From Kineosporiaceae bacterium SCSIO 59966 (GTDB taxonomy: Bacteria; Actinomycetota; Actinomycetes; Actinomycetales; SCSIO-59966), in contig CP052876.1 of the NCBI GenBank assembly GCA_020881835.1, forward strand, positions 1,550,001 to 1,614,000: a stretch of 64,000 bases of DNA, read 5' to 3'. The number at the start of each line of letters is the position of its first letter. Within the stretch, counting starts at the first letter, position 1. Of the stretch, positions 56,374 through 64,000 are shown in pieces. The notes below the pieces were generated by a model, which was given only the letters and a program-made list of their open reading frames with translations, had not been told where the DNA came from and did no database searches. The position numbers and the translations under genes are program-made.

Positions 56374-57687
56374 TCAGCCGCCGTACTCCCAGTGCCAGGG
56401 CTCGGGCCTGCTGCCGTCCTGCTGGGCCCACCCGGGGTGGAACCAGCCGAACAGGGGCGCGTTCCACTGCATCCAGATGTGCTGCTCGGTGCCGAACTCC
56501 TCGATCCCCCCGCACAGGTCCACGGCCGTGCCCCACCCGTGGTTGCTCGTGCCCGGCGCCGCGGCCAGGTCGGGTTTGGTACCGAACACGGCCACCTGCG
56601 CGTCGAGCGGACGGTAGGAGTCGGTGACGCAGATCGGTTCACCGAACCGCGCCCGGTAGGCCTCGTCGAGCTGGATGAACGCGTACGCCGCGTCAGCGCG
56701 CAGCCGGTGGCCGTCCTGCGGGAGCGGGCACAGCGCGTCGAGGGGCACGGCCCCGTTGGGGTACAGGTGGGTCGGTCCCCCCTCGCAGTCACCCACCGGA
56801 CCGGTCACTGCGTTCGGACCCTTGCGGCCGGTCGCCGCATCGGCCGCGAGCCGGCGCTGCTCGGCGGCGGCCCGCACGAGGGCCAGCTGCTCGGCCCGCT
56901 CCTGGGCGGACTCGACGTCCTGCTCCAGGACGGCGAGCATCTCGTCGAGGACGACGAGCTGCTCCTGCTGCTCGGCGAGCAGGGCGTCGGCCTCCTCCTT
57001 GGCCTCGGCCGCGCGGGCAGCGGCCTCCTCGGCCTCGAGGGTCGCGGCGGCGGCGCGACGGGCGGCGTCCCGCTGGACGGCCGCGGCCTGCTCGGCAGTG
57101 TCGACGGCGGTGCCCTGGACGCGCCCGACGACACGGAGCATCGACAGTCGTTGGCCGAGCTCATCGGTGGTCCGGGCGCCGAAGACGGTCATCAGGCCCT
57201 CGTAGTCGGCCATCGCCCCGCCGTCCCGGTACGCTTTGGAGGCCCAGCGGCCGAGATCGTCGCGGTTGCCGGCGAGCACCTCACGGGCAGCGGCGAGACG
57301 ACGCTCCTGGACCTGCTGCTCGGCCTTGGCGGCGTCCTGGTCGGCCAGGGCGCGCTGGTAGCGCTCCATCGCCTCACCGGCCTGGGCCGCGAGCTCGGCG
57401 AGGCGGTCCCGGGCGTCCTGCAGGGCCTGCTCCTGCGCGGCCCGTTCGGCCTCCAGCAGCTCGGCGTGCTCCCGCTCGGCCGCCAGGTCCTCGGCACTGG
57501 GACCCTCACCGTCGACGGGCAGGTCACCGGGGGACAGGCTCCCGGGCGGGTCCACGGCCACGGTGGCGGCCTCGGCCGGCGAGCCTCCGTCGTCCGCGCC
57601 TGCGGGGGCAGGGAGCAGGAGAGCCAGCGAGACGGCGGCCGCCACGGTCGCGACGAGGCGCCGGCCCGGTCTGCTCCGCTCGGCCAT
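56374..57687 (-). CDS. secreted M15-family D,D-carboxypeptidase with coiled coil
   Basis: The 437-aa exported peptidase has a signal peptide (RRLVATVAAAVSLALLLPAPAGA), a long coiled coil (about 65-275, Ala/Glu/Gln-rich) like that of NlpC/P60 and VanY wall enzymes, and a C-terminal VanY domain (about 310-437). Zinc and active-site motifs are PGTSNHGWGTAVDLCGG and PEPWHWEYGG. It would trim D-Ala from wall peptides or crosslinks. The ATG at 57687 puts the signal peptide at the right place; ATGs at 57747 and 57789 are alternatives. Confidence 0.88.
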   Translation of the reverse strand: MAERSRPGRRLVATVAAAVSLALLLPAPAGADDGGSPAEAATVAVDPPGSLSPGDLPVDGEGPSAEDLAAEREHAELLEAERAAQEQALQDARDRLAELAAQAGEAMERYQRALADQDAAKAEQQVQERRLAAAREVLAGNRDDLGRWASKAYRDGGAMADYEGLMTVFGARTTDELGQRLSMLRVVGRVQGTAVDTAEQAAAVQRDAARRAAAATLEAEEAAARAAEAKEEADALLAEQQEQLVVLDEMLAVLEQDVESAQERAEQLALVRAAAEQRRLAADAATGRKGPNAVTGPVGDCEGGPTHLYPNGAVPLDALCPLPQDGHRLRADAAYAFIQLDEAYRARFGEPICVTDSYRPLDAQVAVFGTKPDLAAAPGTSNHGWGTAVDLCGGIEEFGTEQHIWMQWNAPLFGWFHPGWAQQDGSRPEPWHWEYGG

Positions 57688-57780
57688 GACACCGTCCGTG
57701 ATCGTCGTCGTGGCACGCACCTGGACGTCGTGCGCCCTCGATGACATCACCGATGTGTCCTCCCCGTAGGTCGTTTGCGC

Positions 57781-57831
57781 CATGTCCACCAGTCAGCCAT
57801 GTCCACCAGTCAGCCATGTCCACCAGTCAGC
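57781..57831. repeat. three perfect tandem copies of a 17-bp unit
   Basis: The unit CATGTCCACCAGTCAGC occurs at 57781, 57798 and 57815 without change. It lies in the 265-bp divergent region between the M15 peptidase and the aldo/keto reductase. It could be a regulator-binding array or a recent slippage product. Confidence 0.85.
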
Positions 57832-57939
57832 TGAGACCAGACCGGCCGTTGAGGACGGGGCGACCATAACCCGAGCCGCCGCCGGCGCGCTCGTCCGGCT
57901 GTGGACGACCCCGGGGCGTGTGAGCCCGCCGGACGGCCC

Positions 57940-57945
57940 TAGCGT
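57940..57945 (+). promoter_or_regulatory. -10 hexamer for aldo/keto reductase, leaderless
   Basis: TAGCGT lies 7 bases before the GTG at 57953. Confidence 0.45.
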
Positions 57946-57952
57946 GGCGGCC

Positions 57953-58924
57953 GTGACCGACACACCGATGACTCCTCCGATGACGTACCGACAGCTCGGC
58001 GACTCCGGCCTCACCGTCTCCACGGTCGGCCTGGGGTGCAACAACTTCGGGGGCCGCATCGACGCTGAGCGGACCCAGGAGGTCGTCGACGCGGCCCTCG
58101 ACGCCGGCATCACGCTGTTCGACACCGCCGACACCTACGGTGGCACCCCGGGAGCCAGCGAGGAGCTGCTCGGCCGGGCGCTGGGCCGGCGGCGGGCCGA
58201 CGTCGTCGTGGCGACGAAGTTCGGGATGGACATGGGGGACACCTACGGTGCCGCCCCGCAGGCCCGGGGCTCGCGCCGGTACGTGCGCCGGGCGGTCGAG
58301 GCCAGTCTGCGACGGCTCGGCACGGACTGGATCGACCTCTACCAGCTGCACCGCCCGGACCCGCTGACGCCGGTGGAGGAGACGCTGGCGGCGCTGCACG
58401 AGCTCGTCCTGGAGGGCAAGGTGCGGTACATCGGGTCGTCGAACTTCGCGGGCTGGCAGGTCGTCGACGCCGACTGGACCGCCCGCACCGCCGGCCTCAC
58501 CCGGTTCGTCTCGGCGCAGAACGAGTACTCGCTGCTCAAGCGGGACGCCGAGCGGGAGCTCGTCCCGGCGCTGGAGCGCACCGGGGGCGGGCTGCTGCCG
58601 TTCTACCCGCTGGCGTCCGGGCTGCTCACCGGCAAGTACCGGCGCGGACAGGGCGCCCCTGCGGGCACCCGGCTGGTCAGCCGCCCCGAGCGCCTGGCGG
58701 CCGCAGACTTCGACCGGATCGAGGCGATCGACCGGTACGCCCAGGAGCGCGGGCTCACGATGCTCGACGTCGCGATCGGTGGGCTGGCCGCCCAGCCCAC
58801 GGTCGCGTCCGTGATCGCCGGGGCGACGTCGGCGGAGCAGGTCCGCGCCAACGTGCGGGCCGGCTCCTGGCAGCCGACCGCCGAGGACCTCGCCGCCCTC
58901 GACGAGGTCGCCCCCCACCCGTGA
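57953..58924 (+). CDS. aldo/keto reductase
   Basis: The 323-aa NADPH-dependent oxidoreductase has (beta/alpha)8 signature motifs MTYRQLGDSGLTVSTVGLGCNNFGG, LFDTADTYGGTPGASEELLGRALG with the catalytic Asp and Tyr, DVVVATKFGM with the Lys, DLYQLHRPDPLTPVEETLAAL with the His, and RYIGSSNFAGW. The substrate is unknown. The GTG at 57953 is supported by the -10 spacing. Its TGA stop (58922-58924) lies inside the first copy of a 23-bp intergenic repeat. Confidence 0.9.
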   Translation: MTDTPMTPPMTYRQLGDSGLTVSTVGLGCNNFGGRIDAERTQEVVDAALDAGITLFDTADTYGGTPGASEELLGRALGRRRADVVVATKFGMDMGDTYGAAPQARGSRRYVRRAVEASLRRLGTDWIDLYQLHRPDPLTPVEETLAALHELVLEGKVRYIGSSNFAGWQVVDADWTARTAGLTRFVSAQNEYSLLKRDAERELVPALERTGGGLLPFYPLASGLLTGKYRRGQGAPAGTRLVSRPERLAAADFDRIEAIDRYAQERGLTMLDVAIGGLAAQPTVASVIAGATSAEQVRANVRAGSWQPTAEDLAALDEVAPHP

Positions 58925-59017
58925 TCATGCAATCCCGCCACCCCATCACCCATCCGTGATCATGCAATCCCGCCACCCCCGCACCGCCCCATTCGTGATC
59001 ATGCAGTCCCGCCACCC
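58921..59017 (+). repeat. three copies of the 23-bp repeat, one carrying a stop codon
   Basis: Copies at 58921-58943, 58956-58978 and 58995-59017. The first supplies the stop codon of the aldo/keto reductase. The third has one substitution (A to G) shared with the inverted copy at 59223. Relative to the core these are the 3' copies. Confidence 0.92.
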
Positions 59018-59033
59018 TGGACTCCGGACTGCG

Positions 59034-59056
59034 GGGTGGCGGGGCCGCATGAACGT
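59034..59056 (-). repeat. degenerate copy of the 23-bp repeat
   Basis: GGGTGGCGGGGCCGCATGAAC resembles the inverted repeat with several substitutions. It is probably a decayed copy. Confidence 0.5.
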
Positions 59057-59140
59057 CTCATGGCCGCTGGCGGCTACCCCGAAGGACGGAAAGGGTCCTT
59101 GGTGGGCATGGCAGCCCGTGTCGGGTCCGGCGCCGCGACC

Positions 59141-59204
59141 ACAGAATGCTGCATTCGGCACAGCGTGGCCGGCGTGTCGCGCCACCAACCCAGCACTCTG
59201 TGAG
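59141..59204 (-). repeat. 64-bp core of composite intergenic element (copy 4)
   Basis: This core is on the minus strand. Outer arms 59193-59202 and 59144-59153 pair with one G.U wobble on that strand. It is most similar to copy 1. It is in sense orientation downstream of the broken minus-strand gene. Confidence 0.87.
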
Positions 59205-59222
59205 CCGGAAGGTGGCCGGTGG

Positions 59223-59245
59223 GTGGCGGGACTGCATGATCACGA
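59223..59245 (-). repeat. 23-bp repeat, opposite orientation to the 58.9-kb copies
   Basis: One substitution from consensus, the same one as in 58995-59017. These two copies therefore remain perfectly complementary. It lies 80 bases after the stop of the minus-strand gene. Confidence 0.9.
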
Positions 59246-59325
59246 AGAGGGGATTCTCGTCACGGCCGACCCCGGTGGCCCTGGTGGGCAGTCGCGAGAC
59301 TCGAAGACCGATAATGAACATTATG

Positions 59326-60190
59326 TCACTGCGACCTGAGAGGCGCACGCTCCCCGGATATCGGTTCCCGCCCCCACACGTCACGCAGAGAGGCCAGCGT
59401 GACTCGGACCCGGTCGCTGTCCGCGGCGACAGACACCACCGATGACGAGGTGAACTTCTGTCGCAGCCACAAAGTCTGTTCTCCGTCCCAGGTCCACAGC
59501 ATGGAATGGTGAAGCCCGTCGCCGACGCGCACACAGGCGCTCGCCAAGAATCCGAAGAAGGACAGGTGGACGGCGTCCCACGTGGTTGCTACGGCCGTCC
59601 AGTCCGGCGTCAGGCCACCGGGCAGCGGCTCGCCGGGCGCGCTGCGCAACGGGAACTGCAGGCACAGGTCGCGCCAGTGCTTCGGTTCGTGCAGCTCGAG
59701 GACACGGGCAGCCGGATCGGCCTGCAGCAGGACCCGGTCCACCGACGGCATCGGCTCCTCGTCGCCGACATGACGGCCGGTGAAGACATCCCAGCACGTG
59801 TCCGACCCGAGGCGAGATGAGGGCCGGGACCGGGCGCTGAGCATAGGCGGAACTAGCGAACCGGACGGCGTGCTCAACCCCCGAAGAGCACTGCCCAGCC
59901 ACAAGTACCTGCCCGTACCGGTCCACCGGCTGCGCCCACCAGGAGCTGGCCGGGTTGGCCAGCACCGCTTCGGCGTAGGACTTCACCTCGGCGGCATGGT
60001 CAAGCACCCGGCGGACCCGCCGGGCGTGGTCGCCGCCCCAGGGGTCCAGCTCCAGACGGGCCTCGGCGGCCACGGCGAGAGCCACGGGCGGTGAGCACAA
60101 CTCCTCCGGGGCGAATCGCTCCTGCCGGGCGATGAGGAGAGCGGCCACAGCTACCGGACCCCGTAGCAGCGTTGCTGGCGACGACGTCAT
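59326..60190 (-). pseudogene. hypothetical protein gene broken by a frameshift
   Basis: The N-terminal half is in one frame (MTSSPATLLRGPVAVAALLI, RLELDPWGGDHARRVRRVLDHAAEVKSYAEAVL, WWAQPVDRYGQVLVAG, to about 59820). The C-terminal half continues in another frame (SSRLGSDTCWDVFTGRHVGDE, VLELHEPKHWRDLCLQFP, TPDWTAVATTWDAVHLSFFGFL, to the stop at 59326). Joined, they would give about 288 residues. No family is recognised. Either half alone lacks a convincing start or stop. A single-base indel near 59815 is inferred, either real decay or a sequencing error. Confidence 0.6.
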
Positions 60191-60200
60191 GGTGGCCCTG

Positions 60201-60626
60201 TCAGGGTCGAGGGCGCCGCAGTCCGGTGCGTCGCAGCCACCACAGCCCCACGACCGGCAGCACGAGCGGCACGTAGCCGTACCCGGCGCCGAACTGCGAC
60301 CACACCGTCGCCTCCGGGAACGCGGCCGGCACCAGGACGCTGATCAGACCGACGACGAGCACACCGACCATCTCGACGGACACCGCCACGACCGCGACCC
60401 GGCGGGACGTCGTCCCGCCACGGGCCAGCGCGACGGTGGCGACGATGTAGACGGCCGCCGCGAACCCGGACAGGAGGTACGCGACGGGCGCCGCCGCGAA
60501 GTCGGTGGCGATCTGGACGCCGGCCCGGGCGCTGGCGGAGACCGCGAACACCGCGTAGACGGCGACCAGCAGCCGGCCGAACCCGGCCCCGGTCTCCCCC
60601 GGCCGCGTGCTCGGCGACTCAGCCAC
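60201..60626 (-). CDS. integral membrane protein, hypothetical
   Basis: The 141-aa protein has four predicted helices (FGRLLVAVYAVFAVSASARAGVQI, VAYLLSGFAAAVYIVATVALA, VEMVGVLVVGLISVLVP, GYGYVPLVLPVVGLWWLRR). It resembles conserved actinobacterial membrane proteins of unknown function. It overlaps the preceding gene by 8 bases, so the two are co-translated. Confidence 0.75.
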   Translation of the reverse strand: MAESPSTRPGETGAGFGRLLVAVYAVFAVSASARAGVQIATDFAAAPVAYLLSGFAAAVYIVATVALARGGTTSRRVAVVAVSVEMVGVLVVGLISVLVPAAFPEATVWSQFGAGYGYVPLVLPVVGLWWLRRTGLRRPRP

Positions 60627-60978
60627 CGGCGCTCCAGATCTGCTCGAGCCGCAGCACGAGCACCGCGACGACGGCGCCGGCCAGGGCCAGGACGCCGTTG
60701 CCCCACCGGCTGCGCTCCCCGATCGCCCAGAACGCGCCGACCGGCAGCAGCAGGACCGCGGTGAGCCAGTAGCCGATGAAGGTGATCGAGTCGACGCCGT
60801 CAGCCTGGCCGAGCCGGACGACGCCCACGACGGCGGCGACCATGAGGACGACCTCGACGACCGCCGTGACGAGCAGCTGCGGCCCGCTGACGCGACGTCC
60901 CAACACCGTCTGCACCACCGCCCAGAGCGCGACGACCAGCGCCGCGACGACGAGCCCGGTAGTCAGTGTGGGAGTCAC
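60619..60978 (-). CDS. integral membrane protein, hypothetical
   Basis: The 119-aa protein has four predicted helices (LTTGLVVAALVVALWAVVQTVLG, LLVTAVVEVVLMVAAVVGVVRL, ITFIGYWLTAVLLLPVGAFWAI, NGVLALAGAVVAVLVLRLEQIW). The GTG start at 60978 is preferred; the longer open frame upstream is Arg-rich and lacks coding character. First of a two-gene unit with the next membrane protein, and the pair may form a complex. Confidence 0.75.
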   Translation of the reverse strand: MTPTLTTGLVVAALVVALWAVVQTVLGRRVSGPQLLVTAVVEVVLMVAAVVGVVRLGQADGVDSITFIGYWLTAVLLLPVGAFWAIGERSRWGNGVLALAGAVVAVLVLRLEQIWSAGG

Positions 60979-61057
60979 GGGCCGAGGATAGGGAGCCGGC
61001 CCGCGCGCCTCTCCCCCGGCCTTCCTTCCGGGGACGACGGTCAGCCCGGGGCGACGG

Positions 61058-61222
61058 TCAGCGTTCCGGCAGGACGCCGTGCGCGGCCGCCAGCCGGTTG
61101 AGCTCCTCGAGCCGCCCCTCGTGCACGATGGCGTCCTGGACCTCACCCTCGGCCCGCGCCCGCTCCAGAGCCGTACGCGCCTCGGCGATCGCCGTGGTGA
61201 TGGCCTCGACGAACTCCGGCAT
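61058..61222 (-). CDS. short helical protein, hypothetical
   Basis: The 54-aa product MPEFVEAITTAIAEARTALE... is largely helical and charged (GEVQDAIVHEGRLEELNRLAAAHG). The ATG at 61222 follows GAGGAGG at ideal spacing, the best evidence that it is real. No family is recognised. It is on the same strand as and downstream of the carboxylase gene but separated by a terminator-like palindrome. Confidence 0.6.
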   Translation of the reverse strand: MPEFVEAITTAIAEARTALERARAEGEVQDAIVHEGRLEELNRLAAAHGVLPER

Positions 61223-61294
61223 GGTGCCTCCTCGGGGAGCCGCTGACCCGCTGCGGACCACGTCATGGTCGCAGACAAGTCAAGAACAGGTAAA

Positions 61295-61308
61295 CCAGGC
61301 GCGCCTGG
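61295..61308 (-). terminator. palindrome with T-tract after carboxylase gene
   Basis: CCAGGCGCGCCTGG is a perfect 14-bp palindrome, 30 bases beyond the carboxylase stop. On the minus strand it is followed by TTTACC, consistent with an intrinsic terminator with a CGCG loop. Confidence 0.5.
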
Positions 61309-61337
61309 AGGACCGTGTCGCCGTCGTGGCGTTCGGG

Positions 61338-64000
61338 TCAGGCGGGGTCGAGGACGAGAACGAGGTCCCCGCCCTCCACCTGCTGCACCCCGCCGACCGC
61401 CAGCCGGCTCACGGTGCCCGCCACGTGGGCGGTGATCGACGCCTCCATCTTCATCGCCTCGATGGTGGCGACCGTCTGCCCGGCCTCGACGACGTCCCCC
61501 TGGGCGACCACCGGGGTGACGACGCCGGAGAACGGTGCCGCCACGTGCCCCGGCGCGCTCGGGTCGGCCTTCTCGGCGGACTTGACGTCCACCTGCACCG
61601 ACCGGTCCCGCACCTGCACCGGACGCAGCTGGCCGTTGAGCGTGCACATCACCGTGCGCATCCCGCGCTCGTCGGCGTCCCCCACCGCCTCCAGCCCGGC
61701 GAGCAGGCTGACGCCGCGTTCAAGGGTGATGACGTGCTCACGGCCCGGCTCGAGCCCGTAGAGGTAGTCCAACGTGTCGAGCACCGACACGTCCCCGTAG
61801 GTGGACCGGACCTGCCGCAGCGACTCCGTCGGCCCGGGGAACAGCAACCGGTTGAGGGTCTGCTGGCGCTCGCGGCCCGGCCGCTGGAGGACGGCCTCGT
61901 CGTCGGCGTCCAGCTCGGCGGCCCGGCGGGGCGCCGGCCGGCCCTGCAACGCGCGCGTGCGGAAGGGCTCCGGCCAGCCGCCGGGCGGGTCGCCGAGCTC
62001 ACCGGAGAGGAACCCGATGACGGAGTCGGGGACGTCGAACTGCTGGGGGTTCTCGGCGAACTCCGCCGGGTCGGCGCCGACGGCGACCAGGTGCAGGGCG
62101 AGGTCGCCGACGACCTTGCTCGACGGGGTGACCTTGACCAGCCGGCCGAGGATCCGGTCAGCGGCGGCGTACATCTCCTCGATCTGCTCGAACTTCTCCC
62201 CCAGGCCGAGCGCGATCGCCTGCTGGCGCAGGTTGGACAGCTGGCCGCCGGGGATCTCGTGGTCGTACACCCGGCCGGTCGGCGACGGCAGCCCGGACTC
62301 GAACGGCGCGTAGACGCGGCGGACCGCCTCCCAGTACGGCTCGAGGTCCATGACCGCGCGCAGGTCGAACCCGGTGTCCCGCTCGGTGTGCGCCAGCGCG
62401 GCGACCAGCGCGGACGCCGGCGGCTGGCTGGTCGTCCCCGCCATCGACGCGCTGGCGACGTCCACGGCGTCCACGCCAGCGTCGACGGCCGCGAGCAGGG
62501 TCGCCAGCTGCCCGCCGGCGGTGTCGTGGGTGTGCAGGTGGACCGGCAGGTCGAAGCGCTCGCGCAGCGCGCCGACGAGGGTGCGGGCCGCCGGGGGCCG
62601 CAGCAGCCCGGCCATGTCCTTGACGGCGAGCACGTGCGCGCCCGCCTCGACGATCTTCTCGGCCAGCCGCAGGTAGTAGTCGAGGGTGTAGAGCCGCTCG
62701 CCGGGGTCGGTGAGGTCTGCGGTGTAGCACACGGCGACCTCGGCGACCGCCGTGCCGGTGGCGCGGACGGCGTCGATGGCCGGCCGCATCTGGTCGACGT
62801 CGTTGAGGGCGTCGAAGATCCGGAACACGTCGATGCCGACCTCGGTCGCCTCCGCGACGAACGCGTCGGTCACCGCTGTCGGGTACGGGGTGTAGCCGAC
62901 GGTGTTGCGGCCGCGCAGCAGCATCTGCAGGGCGAGGTTCGGCATCGCCTCGCGCAGCGCGGCCAGCCGCTCCCACGGGTCCTCCCCGAGGAAGCGCAGC
63001 GCCACGTCGTAGGTCGCCCCGCCCCAGCACTCCACGCTCCACAGGCCCGGCGTCGTCCGGGCGACGTAGGGCGCGACCGCGAGCAGGTCGCGGCTCCGTA
63101 CCCGGGTGGCCAGCAGCGACTGGTGGGCGTCGCGGAACGTCGTGTCGGTGACGGCCACCGCGGTCTGCTCCCGCAGCGCCCGGGCGAACCCCTCCGGCCC
63201 CAGGTCGCGCAACAGCTGGCGCGTACCCGCCGGCGGTTCGCGCTCCAGGTCGCACGGCGGCAGCTTCGTCGTCGGCGCGAGGGACGCGGGGGCGTCGCCG
63301 TGGGGCCGGTTGACCGTGACGTCCGCCAGCCAGGTCAGGAGCTTGGTCCCCCGGTCGGCCGGGGTGCGGGAGGTGAGCCGGTCGAGCCGTTCGTCGATGA
63401 ACGCCGTCGACAGCTCCCCGGCCAGGAACGCCGGCTCCTCGACGACCGCCTGCAGGAACGGGATGTTCGTCTGCACGCCGCGGATGCGGAACTCGGCCAG
63501 CGCGCGCCGAGCCCGACTGACCGCCGTCGGGAAGTCCCGGCCCCGGCAGGTGAGCTTGACGAGCATCGAGTCGAAGTGGGCGCTGATCTCGGCGCCGGTG
63601 TCCGCGGTCCCGCCGTCCAGCCGGACGCCGGCCCCGCCGGCCGATCGGTACGCGGTGATCTTCCCGGTGTCCGGCCGGAACCCGTTCGCGGGGTCCTCGG
63701 TGGTGATCCGGCACTGCAGGGCGGCGCCGTTGACCCGCAGGCTCTCCTGGGCGATGCCGAGGTCGGCGAGGCTCTCCCCGGACGCGATCCGCAGCTGGGA
63801 CTGGACGAGGTCGACGTCAGTGACCTCCTCGGTGACCGTGTGCTCGACCTGGATGCGCGGGTTCATCTCGATGAACACGTGCTGGCCGGCCCGCGGCCCC
63901 TCGGTCTCGACGAGGAACTCCACGGTGCCGGCGTTGACGTAGCCGAGCCGGCGCGCGAAGGCGACCGCGTCCCGGCACAGCGCGTCGCGCAGAGCGGGGT
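61338..64000 (-). CDS. pyc: pyruvate carboxylase, partial (N-terminus beyond window)
   Basis: The biotin enzyme carboxylates pyruvate to oxaloacetate. The 887 visible residues begin inside the biotin carboxylase domain (RRLGYVNAGTVEFLVE, HVFIEMNPRIQVEHTVTEEVT with the ATP-grasp Glu/Asn/Arg cluster). The carboxyltransferase barrel follows (TDTTFRDAHQSLLATRVR, VECWGGATYDVALRFL, VKDMAGLLRP with the carboxylated Lys, HTHDTAGGQLAT), then the tetramerisation region and the biotinyl domain with biotin-Lys in TIEAMKMEASITAHVAG. The frame stays open to the right edge, so about 240 residues are missing. Confidence 0.96.
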   Translation of the reverse strand, partial: PALRDALCRDAVAFARRLGYVNAGTVEFLVETEGPRAGQHVFIEMNPRIQVEHTVTEEVTDVDLVQSQLRIASGESLADLGIAQESLRVNGAALQCRITTEDPANGFRPDTGKITAYRSAGGAGVRLDGGTADTGAEISAHFDSMLVKLTCRGRDFPTAVSRARRALAEFRIRGVQTNIPFLQAVVEEPAFLAGELSTAFIDERLDRLTSRTPADRGTKLLTWLADVTVNRPHGDAPASLAPTTKLPPCDLEREPPAGTRQLLRDLGPEGFARALREQTAVAVTDTTFRDAHQSLLATRVRSRDLLAVAPYVARTTPGLWSVECWGGATYDVALRFLGEDPWERLAALREAMPNLALQMLLRGRNTVGYTPYPTAVTDAFVAEATEVGIDVFRIFDALNDVDQMRPAIDAVRATGTAVAEVAVCYTADLTDPGERLYTLDYYLRLAEKIVEAGAHVLAVKDMAGLLRPPAARTLVGALRERFDLPVHLHTHDTAGGQLATLLAAVDAGVDAVDVASASMAGTTSQPPASALVAALAHTERDTGFDLRAVMDLEPYWEAVRRVYAPFESGLPSPTGRVYDHEIPGGQLSNLRQQAIALGLGEKFEQIEEMYAAADRILGRLVKVTPSSKVVGDLALHLVAVGADPAEFAENPQQFDVPDSVIGFLSGELGDPPGGWPEPFRTRALQGRPAPRRAAELDADDEAVLQRPGRERQQTLNRLLFPGPTESLRQVRSTYGDVSVLDTLDYLYGLEPGREHVITLERGVSLLAGLEAVGDADERGMRTVMCTLNGQLRPVQVRDRSVQVDVKSAEKADPSAPGHVAAPFSGVVTPVVAQGDVVEAGQTVATIEAMKMEASITAHVAGTVSRLAVGGVQQVEGGDLVLVLDPA

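Overview
This is a high-GC actinomycete chromosome segment. Three things show it: a complete Pup-proteasome locus (mpa, dop, pup, prcB, prcA, pafA, pafB, pafC), the mycothiol ligase gene mshC, and the actinobacterial RNA polymerase factor rbpA. Gene order (mshC, PAC2, metH ... trmI, mpa, dop, pup, prcBA, pafABC, tatAC, helY ... lnt, ppm1, fxsA, rbpA) resembles the region known from Mycobacterium tuberculosis, so most of the window is conserved actinobacterial backbone. I cannot name the genus. No rRNA, tRNA, CRISPR array or insertion sequence was seen.

Layout. 0-7 kb: intergenic repeat element, mshC, PAC2-family gene, cobalamin-dependent metH and a HAD phosphatase. 7-13 kb: five-gene oligopeptide/dipeptide ABC importer with a strong hairpin after the binding-protein gene. 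13-17 kb: FtsX-type ABC exporter (permease and ATPase) and a RecB-family nuclease, on the minus strand. 17-27.6 kb: site-2 protease, trmI and the Pup-proteasome genes, then a lipoprotein FKBP. 27.6-33 kb: second repeat element, DUF3866 gene, pafBC, two small genes, tatA and tatC. 33-37 kb: a lower-GC cassette between tatC and helY, coding for a small secreted two-cysteine protein, a lipoprotein, a peptidoglycan-binding membrane-fusion protein, an ABC ATPase and an FtsX permease. This looks like a bacteriocin-type or secreted-peptide export system.

37-43 kb: helY, quinone oxidoreductase, 5'-3' exonuclease, a small secreted protein and an Lrp/AsnC regulator. 43-51 kb: a lysine catabolism cluster, with lysine 2,3-aminomutase divergent from 3,5-diaminohexanoate dehydrogenase, then an amidohydrolase, the third repeat element, and a coupled operon for both subunits of lysine 5,6-aminomutase and 3-aminobutyryl-CoA ammonia-lyase. 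The cleavage enzyme that joins these steps (kce) is not in the window. 51-57.7 kb: lnt-ppm1-fxsA (lipoprotein maturation and polyprenyl-phosphate-mannose synthesis), rbpA, an MFS transporter and an M15 peptidase. 58-64 kb: aldo/keto reductase, the fourth repeat element, a frameshifted gene, small membrane proteins, and pyruvate carboxylase running off the right edge.

Two themes recur. First, many genes have a TANNNT -10 hexamer 5-9 bases before the start codon and no Shine-Dalgarno, which implies leaderless transcripts. Second, four copies of a composite intergenic element (a 64-bp stem-forming core flanked by direct and inverted copies of a 23-bp repeat) lie next to gene 3' ends and twice supply the stop codon. 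Their base changes preserve RNA pairing in one orientation.
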